Notes under the pieces: model-generated
Databases searched by the model: none
What the model was told of the DNA's origin: nothing
What the model saw: the letters and a program-made list of their open reading frames with translations, nothing else
Assembly: GCA_025201345.1 (NCBI GenBank)
Contig: JAIXMG010000007.1
Coordinates: forward strand, 1,054,001 to 1,118,000
Reading direction: 5' to 3'
DNA: 64,000 bases
From: Thamnidium elegans
Taxonomy: Eukaryota > Mucoromycota > Mucoromycetes > Mucorales > Mucoraceae
Part shown: piece by piece, positions 20,198-31,203 of the stretch
How the letters are laid out: each line of letters starts with the position of its first letter
How positions within the stretch are numbered: the first letter of the stretch is position 1
Position numbers and translations under genes: made by a program

Positions 20198-21605
20198 TTT
20201 AAAACTGGTTAATATAAGTGAATTATTACTTTTTACTTTGTCAACTAAAGTACGTGTCAACAAATCAATTAATGACACTAATAAGCTTGTTAAAAATAAA
20301 TTAACTAAATAATGTCAAGCGACTCGATCACATTTACTTATGTGCATCAAGATCCACCCTGCAAGGTCTGGGCAACAAACATAATTTTAGTTGTGTGATG
20401 AATTTGAGTTTTATTTTTAAGAATGACTGGCGTAACTCTAGAATATAAAGCTTTTTAAACTTTCACAGTAATAAAACACTAGTTCTTTCCGTCTTGATAA
20501 TTTTGGAGGTTATAAGCTTTTTGAAGTAACTATAGAAGCAGAATAAGCCATTGTATAGAAAGAGGATCTTACAGCTGCTAAACCCTAGAAAACGTTACTT
20601 TTCTGTTTAAACTTATTTCTTAGACACAACAGTATTTCCAGGGATAGCTTTGTCCCATATTTATTTATTTTTATCTCTCATCAATCATCTTCGATTAGAG
20701 GCTGCCAATTCCCGGCCAACATTACAGTTGTATGCGTATTTAATATGCCGACCGAACGTATCAGAACTGGGTTTTCTTGGCCTCCGTTTATTTGTTCTCC
20801 CACAAAACGTGACCAAACAGTTCAAATAGATAGATAGAATGAGGCAATAACTAAAAACCATGAGAGAACTACCGTCAAAAAAAAAAAAAAAAAAAAAAAA
20901 AAACTGTTCTAGTATAGTGAGTTATGTTTATAATATTAACCTGCCCCGTGCCGTTCATCCAAAGAAAGATGGGCGAAATCCCCCGCCCCGAAATGGGAGA
21001 AACAAAACCCGATGTAAATAATTGGGTACCATCTAATTCATCATTTTTAATAGTTTCTTTTTGGTTATATTTTCCCAAACAAATGTAATCACTGTACTAC
21101 TTTAAAAAATTGTACTGTAATAAAGAGCTTTTTTTTTTGAAACTGTACTGAATTTACTTGTTGTTGTCTACTCACATGTTCAAGTTTCAAAACGAGAAAA
21201 GAGGTAAATATTACAATTGAAAATCATCTCAAAACCTGCCAAAATATATTACCCGTGGTACAAGAAACCCAACATACCTGGATTAAACACCTGCCTGTTT
21301 CAGATAGATAGATATGTAATCGTTTATCATAGATTACACTAAAAATGTGAAAAAGAGCCGCATGTTTGCAAGTACACACACCGATATATATATTTTAGAG
21401 TGGCAATCTTTTTTTAATATATGTAGTTATGAAAAAAAAAGGGAAAAGGTCATAATGCATTGTTGTGTAATAATAATAATAATAATAATAAAAGGGCATA
21501 ATAACAGTATATAAGTTTAGAGAGAGAGAGAGAGAGAAAGGAATGTTTTTTTTCAGGCAGCTGTACAAACATGAATAAAGGAGAGAATAAATATATACAC
21601 ACAAA
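20198..21605. other. Gene-poor region
   Basis: No supported gene. 20311-20397 encodes a 28-codon frame MSSDSITFTYVHQDPPCKVW that may be a gene fragment. 20690-20830 is open on plus and less AT-rich. A-run at 20877-20903, (TAA)n at 21470-21491, (GA)n at 21520-21535. Confidence 0.4.
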
Positions 21606-22360
21606 CTATGGGTGACGATAATGCTGATGATGATGATCGGTCATAGTTGGAGGGGGAGGTAGTAAAAGGGGAAATAGTGATGGTTGTGGTAAATGGTTCA
21701 TGATTGCCCTTAAAGGAGGTAATCGGATACCCCAAGCATGATTTCCGGTGGCTTTTTGATGTATATCTGTGATAGAAATAGGTGGAGTCGGTAGCCTATC
21801 GTATTTGTGATTATTATTATTATTATCTGAACATGTGTGATAATTTGCTAACGAGGACGAAGGTGGTGCGATATGCATTGGTTCTGGCGATGAATCTACC
21901 AATGGTTTAGAGGTAAAGGAAGGCCATGAACTACTGCAGGTGGAGGATTTACTACTATTACTACTACTGCTGCTACTGATCATATCTCTATTAAGATATC
22001 CGCGAGATATACCTATTGCAGGAGATGTATAGACAGTACTCTCAGGACTAGGAAACCCTTGAGTAGGGTCAGTCTTTTGATACCTGAATTTATTTTTTGA
22101 ATTTTTACAGTCTATTTCTTCATGTGTAGTATGAAGAGAGTAATCATCTGGTTTCGATGTAGCTTGCCAACGACCAAAAAAGACGTCATGCTGAGTAGAT
22201 GATGGATCAGCATAAGCTGGGGAAGCAATAATCATACGTGATTTCTTTGTATGTAATCTTTTAACCGATGTAGTATCAGTTGATTGAAGAGAGCTATTTT
22301 CTTGTTTCCTTTTTCGACTAATTAAAATCACTATAATTAGTAAAATTTAAATTTAAGGGC

Positions 22361-22391
<31 letters not shown>

Positions 22392-23293
22392 TCACATTTA
22401 CGATTGAAGTCGGTGCTCTTTACGAATTCTCATTTTGACACCTTGGTCCGAAAAAGTTCTAGATAAAAAGGTAGATTCAACTGGTCCAGGGAAACGCTTT
22501 GGTGAAAATACTGTAAATGTTTCTGATAATATGGTTTTACGATTTTGTACTTGACCTCTATAAAAAAAGTAATTATTAATAAAAAAAAAAAGCGGAATTA
22601 TTATAGTCAACATACTCTACTATTTCAAACAAAGAAAATCGTAATTTAAATTTGCCTTCTTTTTTAACAGCCAAGTCACCAAAAACAAAAAAACCACCAT
22701 CTAACATAAAATACTAAGTACTTTTTTCTTTTACTGTTAAAACAATAGCAATCTTACCTGAATTATCGACATCTCGGAGTCTATAGAGAGAGGATACGGT
22801 CGAGCCCGATAAATAATCTTGGGCAGGTAACATGGGCGTTTCAGGATCTTTTTCAGTAACCAGATTAGCCACTACAAAATAAAAGGGGCTTTGAAGACTT
22901 TTTCTACATATATATATAAGTAAAACTTGCAAATGTAAAATTTTATAGTTACAGAGAAATTTACTTTAATTCTTCTTCTGTGCAATTCTTCCAATGTAGT
23001 TGTAAAATAGGTGGGGGTTCAATAGGTCGTCGGTCTTTTTTATAAAAGGTTAGTTTTTTTTTGTTTTTGTTTTGTTTTAGAAAAAAGTATAGTATAATAC
23101 CTCGCTCATTGATAATACTGATTTTAGCTCTTTTTGGTTCCTGTCTAATTTCGACATCATATTCACTAAAATAATAACATCAAAAATTAATAACCTTTAC
23201 ATGCGGCAAAAAGTAAGTTTTCTTTTACATTTTTTCAGAAAGCGTTGCAAGGGAACTTTCAATAAAACGATAAGTACATCCACCTGAACTCAT
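21606..23293 (-). CDS. Velvet-domain transcription regulator (VelB/VosA/VeA family)
   Basis: Seven exons (minus): 23293-23229, 23165-23101, 23034-22965, 22903-22758, 22700-22616, 22557-22402, 22317-21606; 432 aa. The velvet domain covers about residues 20-193. Seen: [15 protein letters not shown] near the start, [65 protein letters not shown], then [20 protein letters not shown] and [17 protein letters not shown]. These are the standard velvet blocks (RQQP.RAR..., GRPIDPPPI, RLRD, F.F.DLSVR..G.YRLRF, V.SAKKFPG..ES). After it come SRKRKQ and HTKKSR (possible nuclear signals), then a Ser/Pro/His-rich tail. Known: velvet proteins dimerise, bind DNA and coordinate development, sporulation and secondary metabolism. 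The subclass cannot be fixed from sequence alone. Intron 6 contains an A run of about 27. Confidence 0.92.
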
Positions 23294-24120
23294 AGCTTAA
23301 ATATCATAAATTTATATAAATAAAGTAGACAACTGAAAAAGGAAAGAAATACTATTAAAAAAAAGAAAAAAGAAAAAAGAAAAAAAAAAAGCTAATCGAT
23401 TGTCCTAGTTTTTTTAAAAAAAAAAAAAAAAAAAAAAATTAAATGTCAGCGAATTGCATGAGATGATTACTATTTTAGGTGAAATTATTTACTTTGGGAT
23501 TTTTTAATGTTTTGATGCTTTACAAACTGCCAAGACTTTTTGTTTCCGTAATTCTTTTTTCCGGTATTTTTTATAGTATTTGTAAACATAATAATATTGT
23601 AAAAAACCCAAGTTATTTTTTTTTTTTTAAAAAAAAAGATATATATACAAGCGCAGATAAGTTTACTAATAAAGACTATACCTTACTTGGTTTTAGATAT
23701 CGCTTATTCGTCATAAATAAAGCTATTCATCATTGGTGGAATAGATTGCCCAGGGTCTGGGAAAAATTAAATACCAAAAAAGGGAAATAAAATACCCTCA
23801 TTGAGCTTTTTTTTCTTATTTCCTCAAAAGTATCTTTATCTTGCCAAGAAGTCTATTTTAAAACTAAAAAAAAATGTTGGTTTTTTTTTTATTATTAAAG
23901 ACCTCAATTTATTTTAAAATGGTATTACATTACCCAAAAACTTACCAATATTTTGCAAGCCAATTATTTTAAAGCCAGTTTTTATTTTTTTTATTTTTTC
24001 TTATGTAATTTTCTTAAAAAGACTATTAAATAAAAGAAAGTGGGTTATTAACATTAGCTTAAATAAAAGTAATTTATGATTAAAAGTAAAAAAGAAACTA
24101 TTCAACTTTAAGTATCTCCT

Positions 24121-24159
<39 letters not shown>

Positions 24160-24315
24160 TGCTAAAAATATGAATTGTTACTTGTTGCTAAAAATAATCA
24201 CTTAAATGGGTAAATATAACCATTTATGGTATTTGATTGTGCAAAGTCCATGCACGACATTTAATGTTAATACCCGGGGGCTCATCTTATTTTTATTTAA
24301 ATTGGGTTATATTTA
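23294..24315. other. Intergenic, velvet promoter side
   Basis: Very A/T-rich with repeated T-then-A tracts (23409-23440, 23619-23637) and an A run at 24125-24156. A plus-strand open frame (23479-23790) lacks a recognisable family and looks incidental. Confidence 0.4.
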
Positions 24316-25623
24316 TTATAATTCTTCATCTACACTACTACTACTACTACTACTACTATTACTAACTTTTTCCCATTCTCTAAGCTTAAATTCATCCAAC
24401 GTGTCCAACATGTCTTTGGCAAGTTTCACAAGTGATTTACGTTCATGTCTTATACTCTCATCACCATCAGAGTTAATCATATCAAGCCTAAGTAATATCT
24501 TCATCACTTGATCTTCGTAACCAAGAAGTTCTCGATTATCTGCTGTAGTTGCTGCAATAAGATTATCAGGAGAAATAGCTCGTTCATCTTTTAATACTCG
24601 TGAGAAATCAAGTGTACCATTCAAAACATGTTCTTCATGCTTTTGACGAATTTCATCTAACTCTTGTTCAATACGGTTAAGAGCATCATATTTGGCAATC
24701 TTGACTGGATCTTCATCAGCGAAATGAGTAAATTCTTCTTCTTTTGTTTCAGAGTTGGTGAGAATGTCGTTCACCAAGTCATGTATATCATTTGATTTGA
24801 CCAAAGAAGGTACTTGTACTTCTTCATCAGTTTCTGTATCAGCTGTAAAAGGAATATCCTCGTCCATAGCATCTATATTTTCCATAGCCAGGAGGGTATT
24901 ATCTTCTTCCATAGGTGTATCTTCTTCTTCTTCTTCTTCTTCTTCTTCTTCATATAAAGACTGGGCTTTATCATGGATATATTCGACAAAATCATCTAAA
25001 GTCATCACTTTATCTTGAGTTTCAATTAATAATTCTTTATTCTCAGCTCCTTGCTCTGCCTCGGATATTAACTCTTCTTCTTCCTTTGTTTCAGCTTTAC
25101 ATTCTTGAGCACCGAAAATTAATTTGACCAGAGTAGCCAACTGTTCCTGGTAGACATCTTCATCTTCTTCTTCAGATTCTTCTTCTTTTTCAATTTGGGA
25201 GGCAGCAAGTGCTTGGTTAGGGTTTACATCCTTGGCCGACTTTTGAGCGGAAGCCCAAAGACGGTATTGGTCTTGTAATTCCTGTTGCTTCTTCTGTCTT
25301 AATGCAGCGTAATATTGCTCTTGTTGTTGTCGCAGTAAAATGCGTTGTTCTCTTTCCAACCATTGTCTCTTACGAGCCTGCTTCTTTTCTTCGTAGTAAG
25401 CCTCAATAGCTTGTTCCTCTAGTAAACGACGACGACGGAGCTCAGTTAGTACTTGAAGCTTATGCATAGCCCTTTCAATACGACGTTGCTCTTGTTGCTT
25501 CTTGTATTCTTGTAAGAGACGGTGTTCACGTTCAGCTTGTTCTTGAGCAAGTAAAGCTTGGAGATGAACGTAATCGCTTAAAGATAATTGGGTCTGAGGT
25601 TGTTCAATATAAATGGGAAACAT
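24316..25623 (-). CDS. BAG-domain protein (Hsp70 co-chaperone candidate)
   Basis: Single exon, 435 aa. Residues about 15-150 are a long charged coiled coil (QEQAEREHRLLQEYKKQQEQ, RRRRLLEEQAIEAYYEEKKQ). The middle is acidic, with a nine-Glu run encoded by a CTT/GAA microsatellite at 24917-24952. Residues about 285-425 are helical: EDPVKIAKYDALNRIEQEL, LLGYEDQVMKILLRLDMINS, RKSLVKLAKDMLDTLDEFK. This matches the three-helix BAG fold of fungal BAG proteins. It ends with a Ser run then VDEEL. Known: BAG domains bind the Hsp70 ATPase domain and promote nucleotide exchange. The BAG assignment rests on pattern, not on a catalytic motif. The ATG is the only in-frame start near the coiled coil. Confidence 0.7.
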   Translation of the reverse strand: MFPIYIEQPQTQLSLSDYVHLQALLAQEQAEREHRLLQEYKKQQEQRRIERAMHKLQVLTELRRRRLLEEQAIEAYYEEKKQARKRQWLEREQRILLRQQQEQYYAALRQKKQQELQDQYRLWASAQKSAKDVNPNQALAASQIEKEEESEEEDEDVYQEQLATLVKLIFGAQECKAETKEEEELISEAEQGAENKELLIETQDKVMTLDDFVEYIHDKAQSLYEEEEEEEEEEDTPMEEDNTLLAMENIDAMDEDIPFTADTETDEEVQVPSLVKSNDIHDLVNDILTNSETKEEEFTHFADEDPVKIAKYDALNRIEQELDEIRQKHEEHVLNGTLDFSRVLKDERAISPDNLIAATTADNRELLGYEDQVMKILLRLDMINSDGDESIRHERKSLVKLAKDMLDTLDEFKLREWEKVSNSSSSSSSSVDEEL

Positions 25624-26351
25624 TGTTTTTAAAAAAGATATTTTGATAATTAAAAAACTGTTGGGTTCTCAATAAATTACATTGTATTTATATGATTTGA
25701 CGTGGAAGGTTCGCGCAACACACCTACGAATGCTCGGCTGAGTTTATATTTTCTTTTTTTAACACTTTGAGTTTGGACCAATCAATTGAAAATCCAAATT
25801 TCTAGAAGCTGCTTGAATTTGTCATGGGCCTTTTTTTTTTTTTTTTTTTTTTTGTTGCATTTGTCATTTGAATTTGAAACACTTTTTACATTTGTTTACT
25901 AATCATTTTGAACTTGATCAAATATACGTAAGCCTTGTCTATTCATTTAAAACTAATTCCTGTGCTACCAGCCCCTCCACAAAGTAAAAAAAGGTACAAA
26001 AACCTTTTAAACCGCAGTACTGAAGTTGCTCTTCTTAAGCGTACACTACTGATTTAAGTAAAAGATTTTGGTATCTCATTTTTTTATTTCCATTTTTTTT
26101 TCTGGAAGCCTTTGGTAACTAGAAATGACATACACACGCATACACCATTTTTTTTTTCCTAGTTCAATTGATATTACATTAACTTGCAGTATATGTCGAA
26201 TATTCCAAGACGAGTGACAAAACATTTATTTATCATTTTACTCCAATTATAGTTAAATCTTCCTTCAGACCAGACTGTTGGTTTATAGAGCATTTCATTT
26301 TCCTGTTAAAAGTTTTACTGATAAGCATTCAAATTGAGTATGCAAAAAATA

Positions 26352-26382
<31 letters not shown>

Positions 26383-27746
26383 GCCTTATCATGGATCTTA
26401 TTATTAAGGAGAGGATTGTTCACTATCGGAACAAATAATAAACCTTGATTAACAAAGGGTTGGACAAAACTTTATTTTTGAGTTAATTGTGACGAAGCGC
26501 GCGATCCTGATATGACAAGAAGACACAATTTTAAGGCTGTAGAGGTAATATCTGGGAAGTGTCAGGTGGACATTGACCGATCAAAGACGTCCAACGCAAG
26601 TAAAACGTGAGACAAATCCATCAAATTACCATATCAGCCAGGCTACCTTTGATTTTTTGCCAGCTCGCACGTAACTAATATAAATAACTTAACACCTTGT
26701 ACGATTGACTGTATCACTGAATACTATATCCATGTTATATGCTTCGAGAAGCATTCTTACGAACCTTTCTGTTTTTAACCTTCCCAAACCCATTCCCATA
26801 CAAATATTACCTGGATCGTTAAATAAGCCGTATAAAAAAGAATTGAGCGTGGAGTGTTGAGCTCGTAAGATAAGAGCCAATATGCGAGAGACAAGCTTCT
26901 CCTGGATTGGATCAATAAAAGCAACCCAAAAAAAAAATTTTTTTGATCAAATCACTTTAAAGAAATAGCCAATCACCGCACTATGAGAAGAACTAAGGCG
27001 ACTTGTAAAAAAAGGAAATACGAACACAAAATATAGTTTACTAAACACTCCAAGTTACACGTCAAAATAATAACAATAATAATAATTTGGGGGTTGTTGT
27101 AAAGTTTACCGAAATACTCTTTTGGGAATTCGCCGTTCATGCTGAAGAGTACCCGGCAAGTACCTTTTATATAGTAATATCGGGATAAATAATCATTATA
27201 ACAATAATTTTTTTTTTCCTGAATTTGACCTGGCGAGTTTTTCTAACGTAGTGGTCGCGCGAAAACTTTTAATTTTGCTCTTCGTATTAGAGATAAAATA
27301 AATGATGATCTTATACAGAAGCCGTGTGCCTAGAAAAAGAAAACGTTCGAATAAAGTAGTGTTAACATCGTACCTGAGAGTATTTTATTTAACCGAGAAG
27401 TCTAATATTTGTTTTCAAGTTATTGTTTTTCTTTTCTATGAAGTAGCACTTTTTTTTAAAAAAAAAAAATCGCGTCCCACGTCCTGAACTCGTTAATTTG
27501 GTTTATTTTTCCCCATCTCTGTCGTACTATTTTCCTATAATGTCGATATGTTTCATATAAAAAAGTAGTTATCATCTGCTCTCTGATCATAATATTTTTT
27601 TTTAAAAAAAAAAAAATTATATGTAAAACTTCTAACCTTTTTTTTTTCAATAACAAAAGCGTATTCTGTATAAAAGGAATACATTCTATTTATTTCTTTT
27701 ATTCATATAGCCCATTTATTTCTTTTTTTTTTAAAAAAAAAAAAAG
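25624..27746. other. Intergenic, with T-A tracts and a possible gene fragment
   Basis: No complete gene. On minus, 26880-26689 is open: LALILRAQHSTLNSFLYGLF ... GMGLGRLKTERFVRML, 63 codons, unrecognised. Long T runs at 25831-25853 and 26350-26377. Three T-then-A tracts at about 27449-27470, 27595-27615 and 27724-27745; the last ends at the permease start codon. Confidence 0.45.
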
Positions 27747-28849
27747 ATGGCCGAGTATGATAAAACAAATGTAATTCTATGATATATATTGGTTAGTCTA
27801 GTACTCATCCCATCAATTATTTTCTGTAGAACACAATAGATGATAAATGCGTAGAATCTAATGATTTAGATTATGATGCTCAAAAATTATGCGATTTGGG
27901 ATATAAGCAAGAATTTAAGCGGGAGATCAGTCTTTTCGCTCAAATAGGATTTTTATTTACTTCTATGGCCGTTCTACCAAATTGGATGTTAGGGTTTGGT
28001 CCTAGTATCAATGCCGGTGGCCCTAGCTCACTTTTCTGGGGATGGATTGTCGTTGTTCCTTTCGTATGCTGTATTGCCTTGAGTATGGCTGAAGTCATTT
28101 CATCATACCCATTAGAAGGTGGTGTTTTTATTTGGACATTACTGTTGAGTAGTAAAAAATGGGGTCCTTGTAAGTTTTATTTATCATATGAAAGAAAATC
28201 AAAGTACCAATTGTTTTTTTTTTATTTATTTATTTACTTATTTATAGTCATGTCATATATTACTGGTTACATCTATTTGACTGGTTTTATTACGGGTAGT
28301 ATTGCATTGGCTTATAGTATCGCTAATTTTATTGTTTATATTGGAAATACTCTTAACGAAGATCAGATCACCTCACAGGGGGCTTCGATTGGAATATATT
28401 GCGCTATCTTTATTGTTGCTACGGGTTATAATTTCTTGGGAATGCGATGTAACAGCTACTTAAATAAATTTATGGGTACGTGTTTTGCGAAACACGATAA
28501 TATATATATATATATATGTATCTAATACTCACTATTTTTATTTAAACTACCTATTAAAAAGTATTCTGGATTGGTACTGGTACTATTACCATATTATGTA
28601 CTGTTCCTGCTATGGCTCCAAAGCTTAATTCAGCTAAATGGGTTTTCACTGAATTTACAAACAATACAGGTTATGAAAGCGTTGTAATGGTCTTTTTTGT
28701 TGGCATGGTAAATATCAATACTCGTCGATATATGTTTATATTATTAATATTTTGCTTAGTTACAAGCTGGTTGGTGTCTTTCTGGTTATGTATGCGGTGC
28801 ACACATCGTCGAGGTATAAAGTATATTTTATTTCAAGTGCATTCGTAAA

Positions 28850-28889
<40 letters not shown>

Positions 28890-29700
28890 TACAAAAAGAG
28901 CAGATGTTACTGCACCTCGTGGTATTATTATTTGTATAACTGGTGTGATTGTTCAAGGACTTGTTATTATTCTTATTACCTTGTTTTCAATCCAAGACAT
29001 TAACGAACTTATTGAATCGAAAATGCCTATTTCAACTTTCTTCCTTCGCGCCACAAGTAGTCCTCAATTGACTGCATTTTTTCTATTCATTTTATTACTT
29101 GCTCAATTTGGATCTCTTTGCAACACACTACTGGCAACAAGTCATTTAGTTTTTGCCTTGGCGCGTGAAGGATGTCTTCCCTTCTCAAGTTACTTTTCGA
29201 AATTATCAGAAAAGAATAGGGTTCCTGAAAGAGCCTTGCTTGCTCAATTGGCTATCAGTATTTTACTCATTATGCCGGTAAATTCAAATATTGAAAGGTG
29301 GGGGATGCTTATGTTTAAGGAACTACTAAACTTTCCTTTCTATATTTAGAATTTTGCATCTGTAATCTATTGGCAAGCTATTATGAGCGCTGCTATCATT
29401 TCAACCAATATAGCCTACGGTATACCATTCTTGTGTAGACTCATTTGGATGAGAAATGATATGCCTAGGGGTCCATTTAGTCTTGGTAGATTCGGTCTCG
29501 CTCTCAACTTTATCTCGGTTGTTTGGATCAGTTTTTTTAGTATCATTCTTTGTATTCCGTCGGTTTCTCCTGTCACATCTGAGACCATGAACTGGGCCTC
29601 TGTTATGATTGGAGGCGTTATAATATTTTCCTTATCTTTTTGGTTCATTTCTGGTCGTAAAAACTATGGAAAAAAAATTAGCAGTATTGAAAAACAGTAA
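27747..29700 (+). CDS. Amino-acid/GABA/choline permease, APC superfamily
   Basis: Seven exons: 27747-27770, 27830-28169, 28248-28475, 28562-28707, 28760-28813, 28888-29277, 29350-29700; 510 aa. About 12 hydrophobic segments. Seen: LGYKQEFKREISLFAQIGF followed by FGPSINAGGPSSLFWGWIVV and SMAEVISSYPLEGGVF (the APC signature of the GABA/UGA4-HNM1-like group), then AGWCLSGYVCGAHIVEGTKR and ADVTAPRGIIICI (the AHxAEE/RxAPR equivalent), and ATSHLVFALAREGCLPFS. Known: this group imports GABA, choline, polyamines or neutral amino acids; the substrate is not predictable here. The intron before exon 6 has an A run of about 33. The start ATG directly follows a T-A tract. Length is normal for the family. 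Confidence 0.9.
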
Positions 29701-30349
29701 ACTTCTTTGTAATATATACGCGTATATCTATATCAATAATTATTATTTTTTGTATAACACGAATATTTAAATAAATATGACGATTTCTGCACAATCAATT
29801 TGGTAATTTCTAGTTACAATAATTAAGTTTTTTTTTTTTTTTTTAAAAAAAAATGGTAGGTATTCTCATGATTTTGATCGAGTTGAGATAGAGCGGAAAC
29901 CTCTGTTTTTTTTTTAATCTTGTATTTTGCATTAGAGATCAAGAACCGATGCCCTTATACAAAAGTCGTGGTTATACCTATAAAATAAAGCGTCTGGATC
30001 AATAAGTATATGGTTAAGAGTACATTGTAATTTTATTTGGTAATATGAAATACTATGCCAGCTATACGTACTATAGGTTGTAACGTCACTTGGGATTAGC
30101 ACCAAATAAATATGCAAGCGATTTTTTTGTTTGCTGTATTTTTTTGTTTGCTGTATTTTTTTGTTTGCTGTATTTTTTTGTTTGCTGTATTTTTTTTATA
30201 GCTGTATATTTTTGGGGTATAACCAAACGCAAGGTGGGAAATTTAGTTATATCCAATAAAATAGCTTTATTGAAATGACTCGGTTTTTAATCGCTACAAA
30301 AAAAAAAAAAAAAAGGGACTCTAGTGTCTTTTATTTCCACACTATAACA
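29701..30349. other. Intergenic with 17-nt tandem repeat
   Basis: Contains a T-then-A tract at 29828-29853 and, at 30121-30206, four near-perfect copies plus one degenerate copy of a 17-nt unit (atttttttgtttgctgt). This lies about 150 bp upstream of the bZIP-like gene's ATG. Confidence 0.7.
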
Positions 30350-30858
30350 ATGAGTTCCAGCATGATGTCCGAAGCATCTTCAAAAGTAGGCCGTCATCGA
30401 CTTTACTCAAACGAACAACGGAAAGATCGTAATAGAAAAGCTCAGGCAGCTTTCCGAGTTCGCCGCAACAAATATACAGAGACACTAGAATTAGCGGCAA
30501 CAAAAAACGAAAAGACCATTGAAGACCTAAAAAGCGCCAACGAAAAAAATATACAGCGAGCTGAGGTGGCGGAACAACGGTGTGTCCAGTTAGATTCACA
30601 AGTAGCCTCGTTAGAAAAATTACTGCAAGCTGCGTTAGCAGAGAATGAACGTATTGCTCAAAGTAAAATAATATATTACATACAGCTACAAATAAATGAC
30701 TAAAAATACATTTATAAAAAAATATAGATAAAATACCTGATACCAGCTCGACCAGTGACGTCTCCGTTGCTTCGTCAGATGTATTTGCAGCAAAATGGTT
30801 GGAAGAAATGAATCATAGTGCAATAGGCGAGTTTATTAAAATTGGAGTTTTTTTATGA
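30350..30858 (+). CDS. Small bZIP-like transcription factor
   Basis: Two exons 30350-30662 and 30728-30858; 147 aa. Seen: basic region QRKDRNRKAQAAFRVRRNKY at about residues 24-43, with the fungal N-x2-A-x3-FR-x-R arrangement, followed by a long helix (YTETLELAATKNEKTIEDLK ... VASLEKLLQAALAENE). Leucine heptads are irregular, so dimerisation may use mixed residues. The C-terminus (SSTSDVSVASSDVF ... KWLEEMNH) is short. Known: this basic region resembles fungal AP-1-like/MeaB-type bZIPs. Size is at the low end. The start is the ATG followed by Ser/Met-rich residues; no upstream in-frame ATG after the poly-A. Confidence 0.75.
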
Positions 30859-31203
30859 CCATTCGATCCTAGACCTTTTTTTATTTAATAGATCACGGTC
30901 TTTATTCGTACATTTTCACAGATAACTATCAAAACGAATTTTGTCTTGGCAAGTAAATAACACTATAATATTAGAACTATCTGATCCTAGTGTTTCTTTT
31001 TTTTCTTCTTTTTTATAGATATTTTGTAGTGAACTGTGCAATCCGTGAACAAGTCAGTAATAAATAACACCCCCCCACCCCCCACTCACACACACACCCT
31101 TTTTGTTAAATAAACACTTTCTTTTTAAAAATAAAAAAACATGGTATTAAAATTTATTATGCGAATATATAAATGCGTAAAAGTTTGTTGTCTAAATAAA
31201 TAA
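30859..31203. other. Intergenic between convergent genes
   Basis: Lies between the bZIP gene (+) and the ABC transporter (-). Contains a C-rich stretch with CA repeats (31067-31098). No gene supported. Confidence 0.4.

Noticed and set aside
21470..21535. CRISPR-like or telomeric repeats
   Set aside because: These are simple (TAA)n and (GA)n microsatellites without spacers or telomere units.
23479..23790. Plus-strand 103-codon frame with hydrophobic start
   Set aside because: AT-driven composition, no ATG at the open-frame start, contains a T-A tract read as Phe/Lys, and no family.
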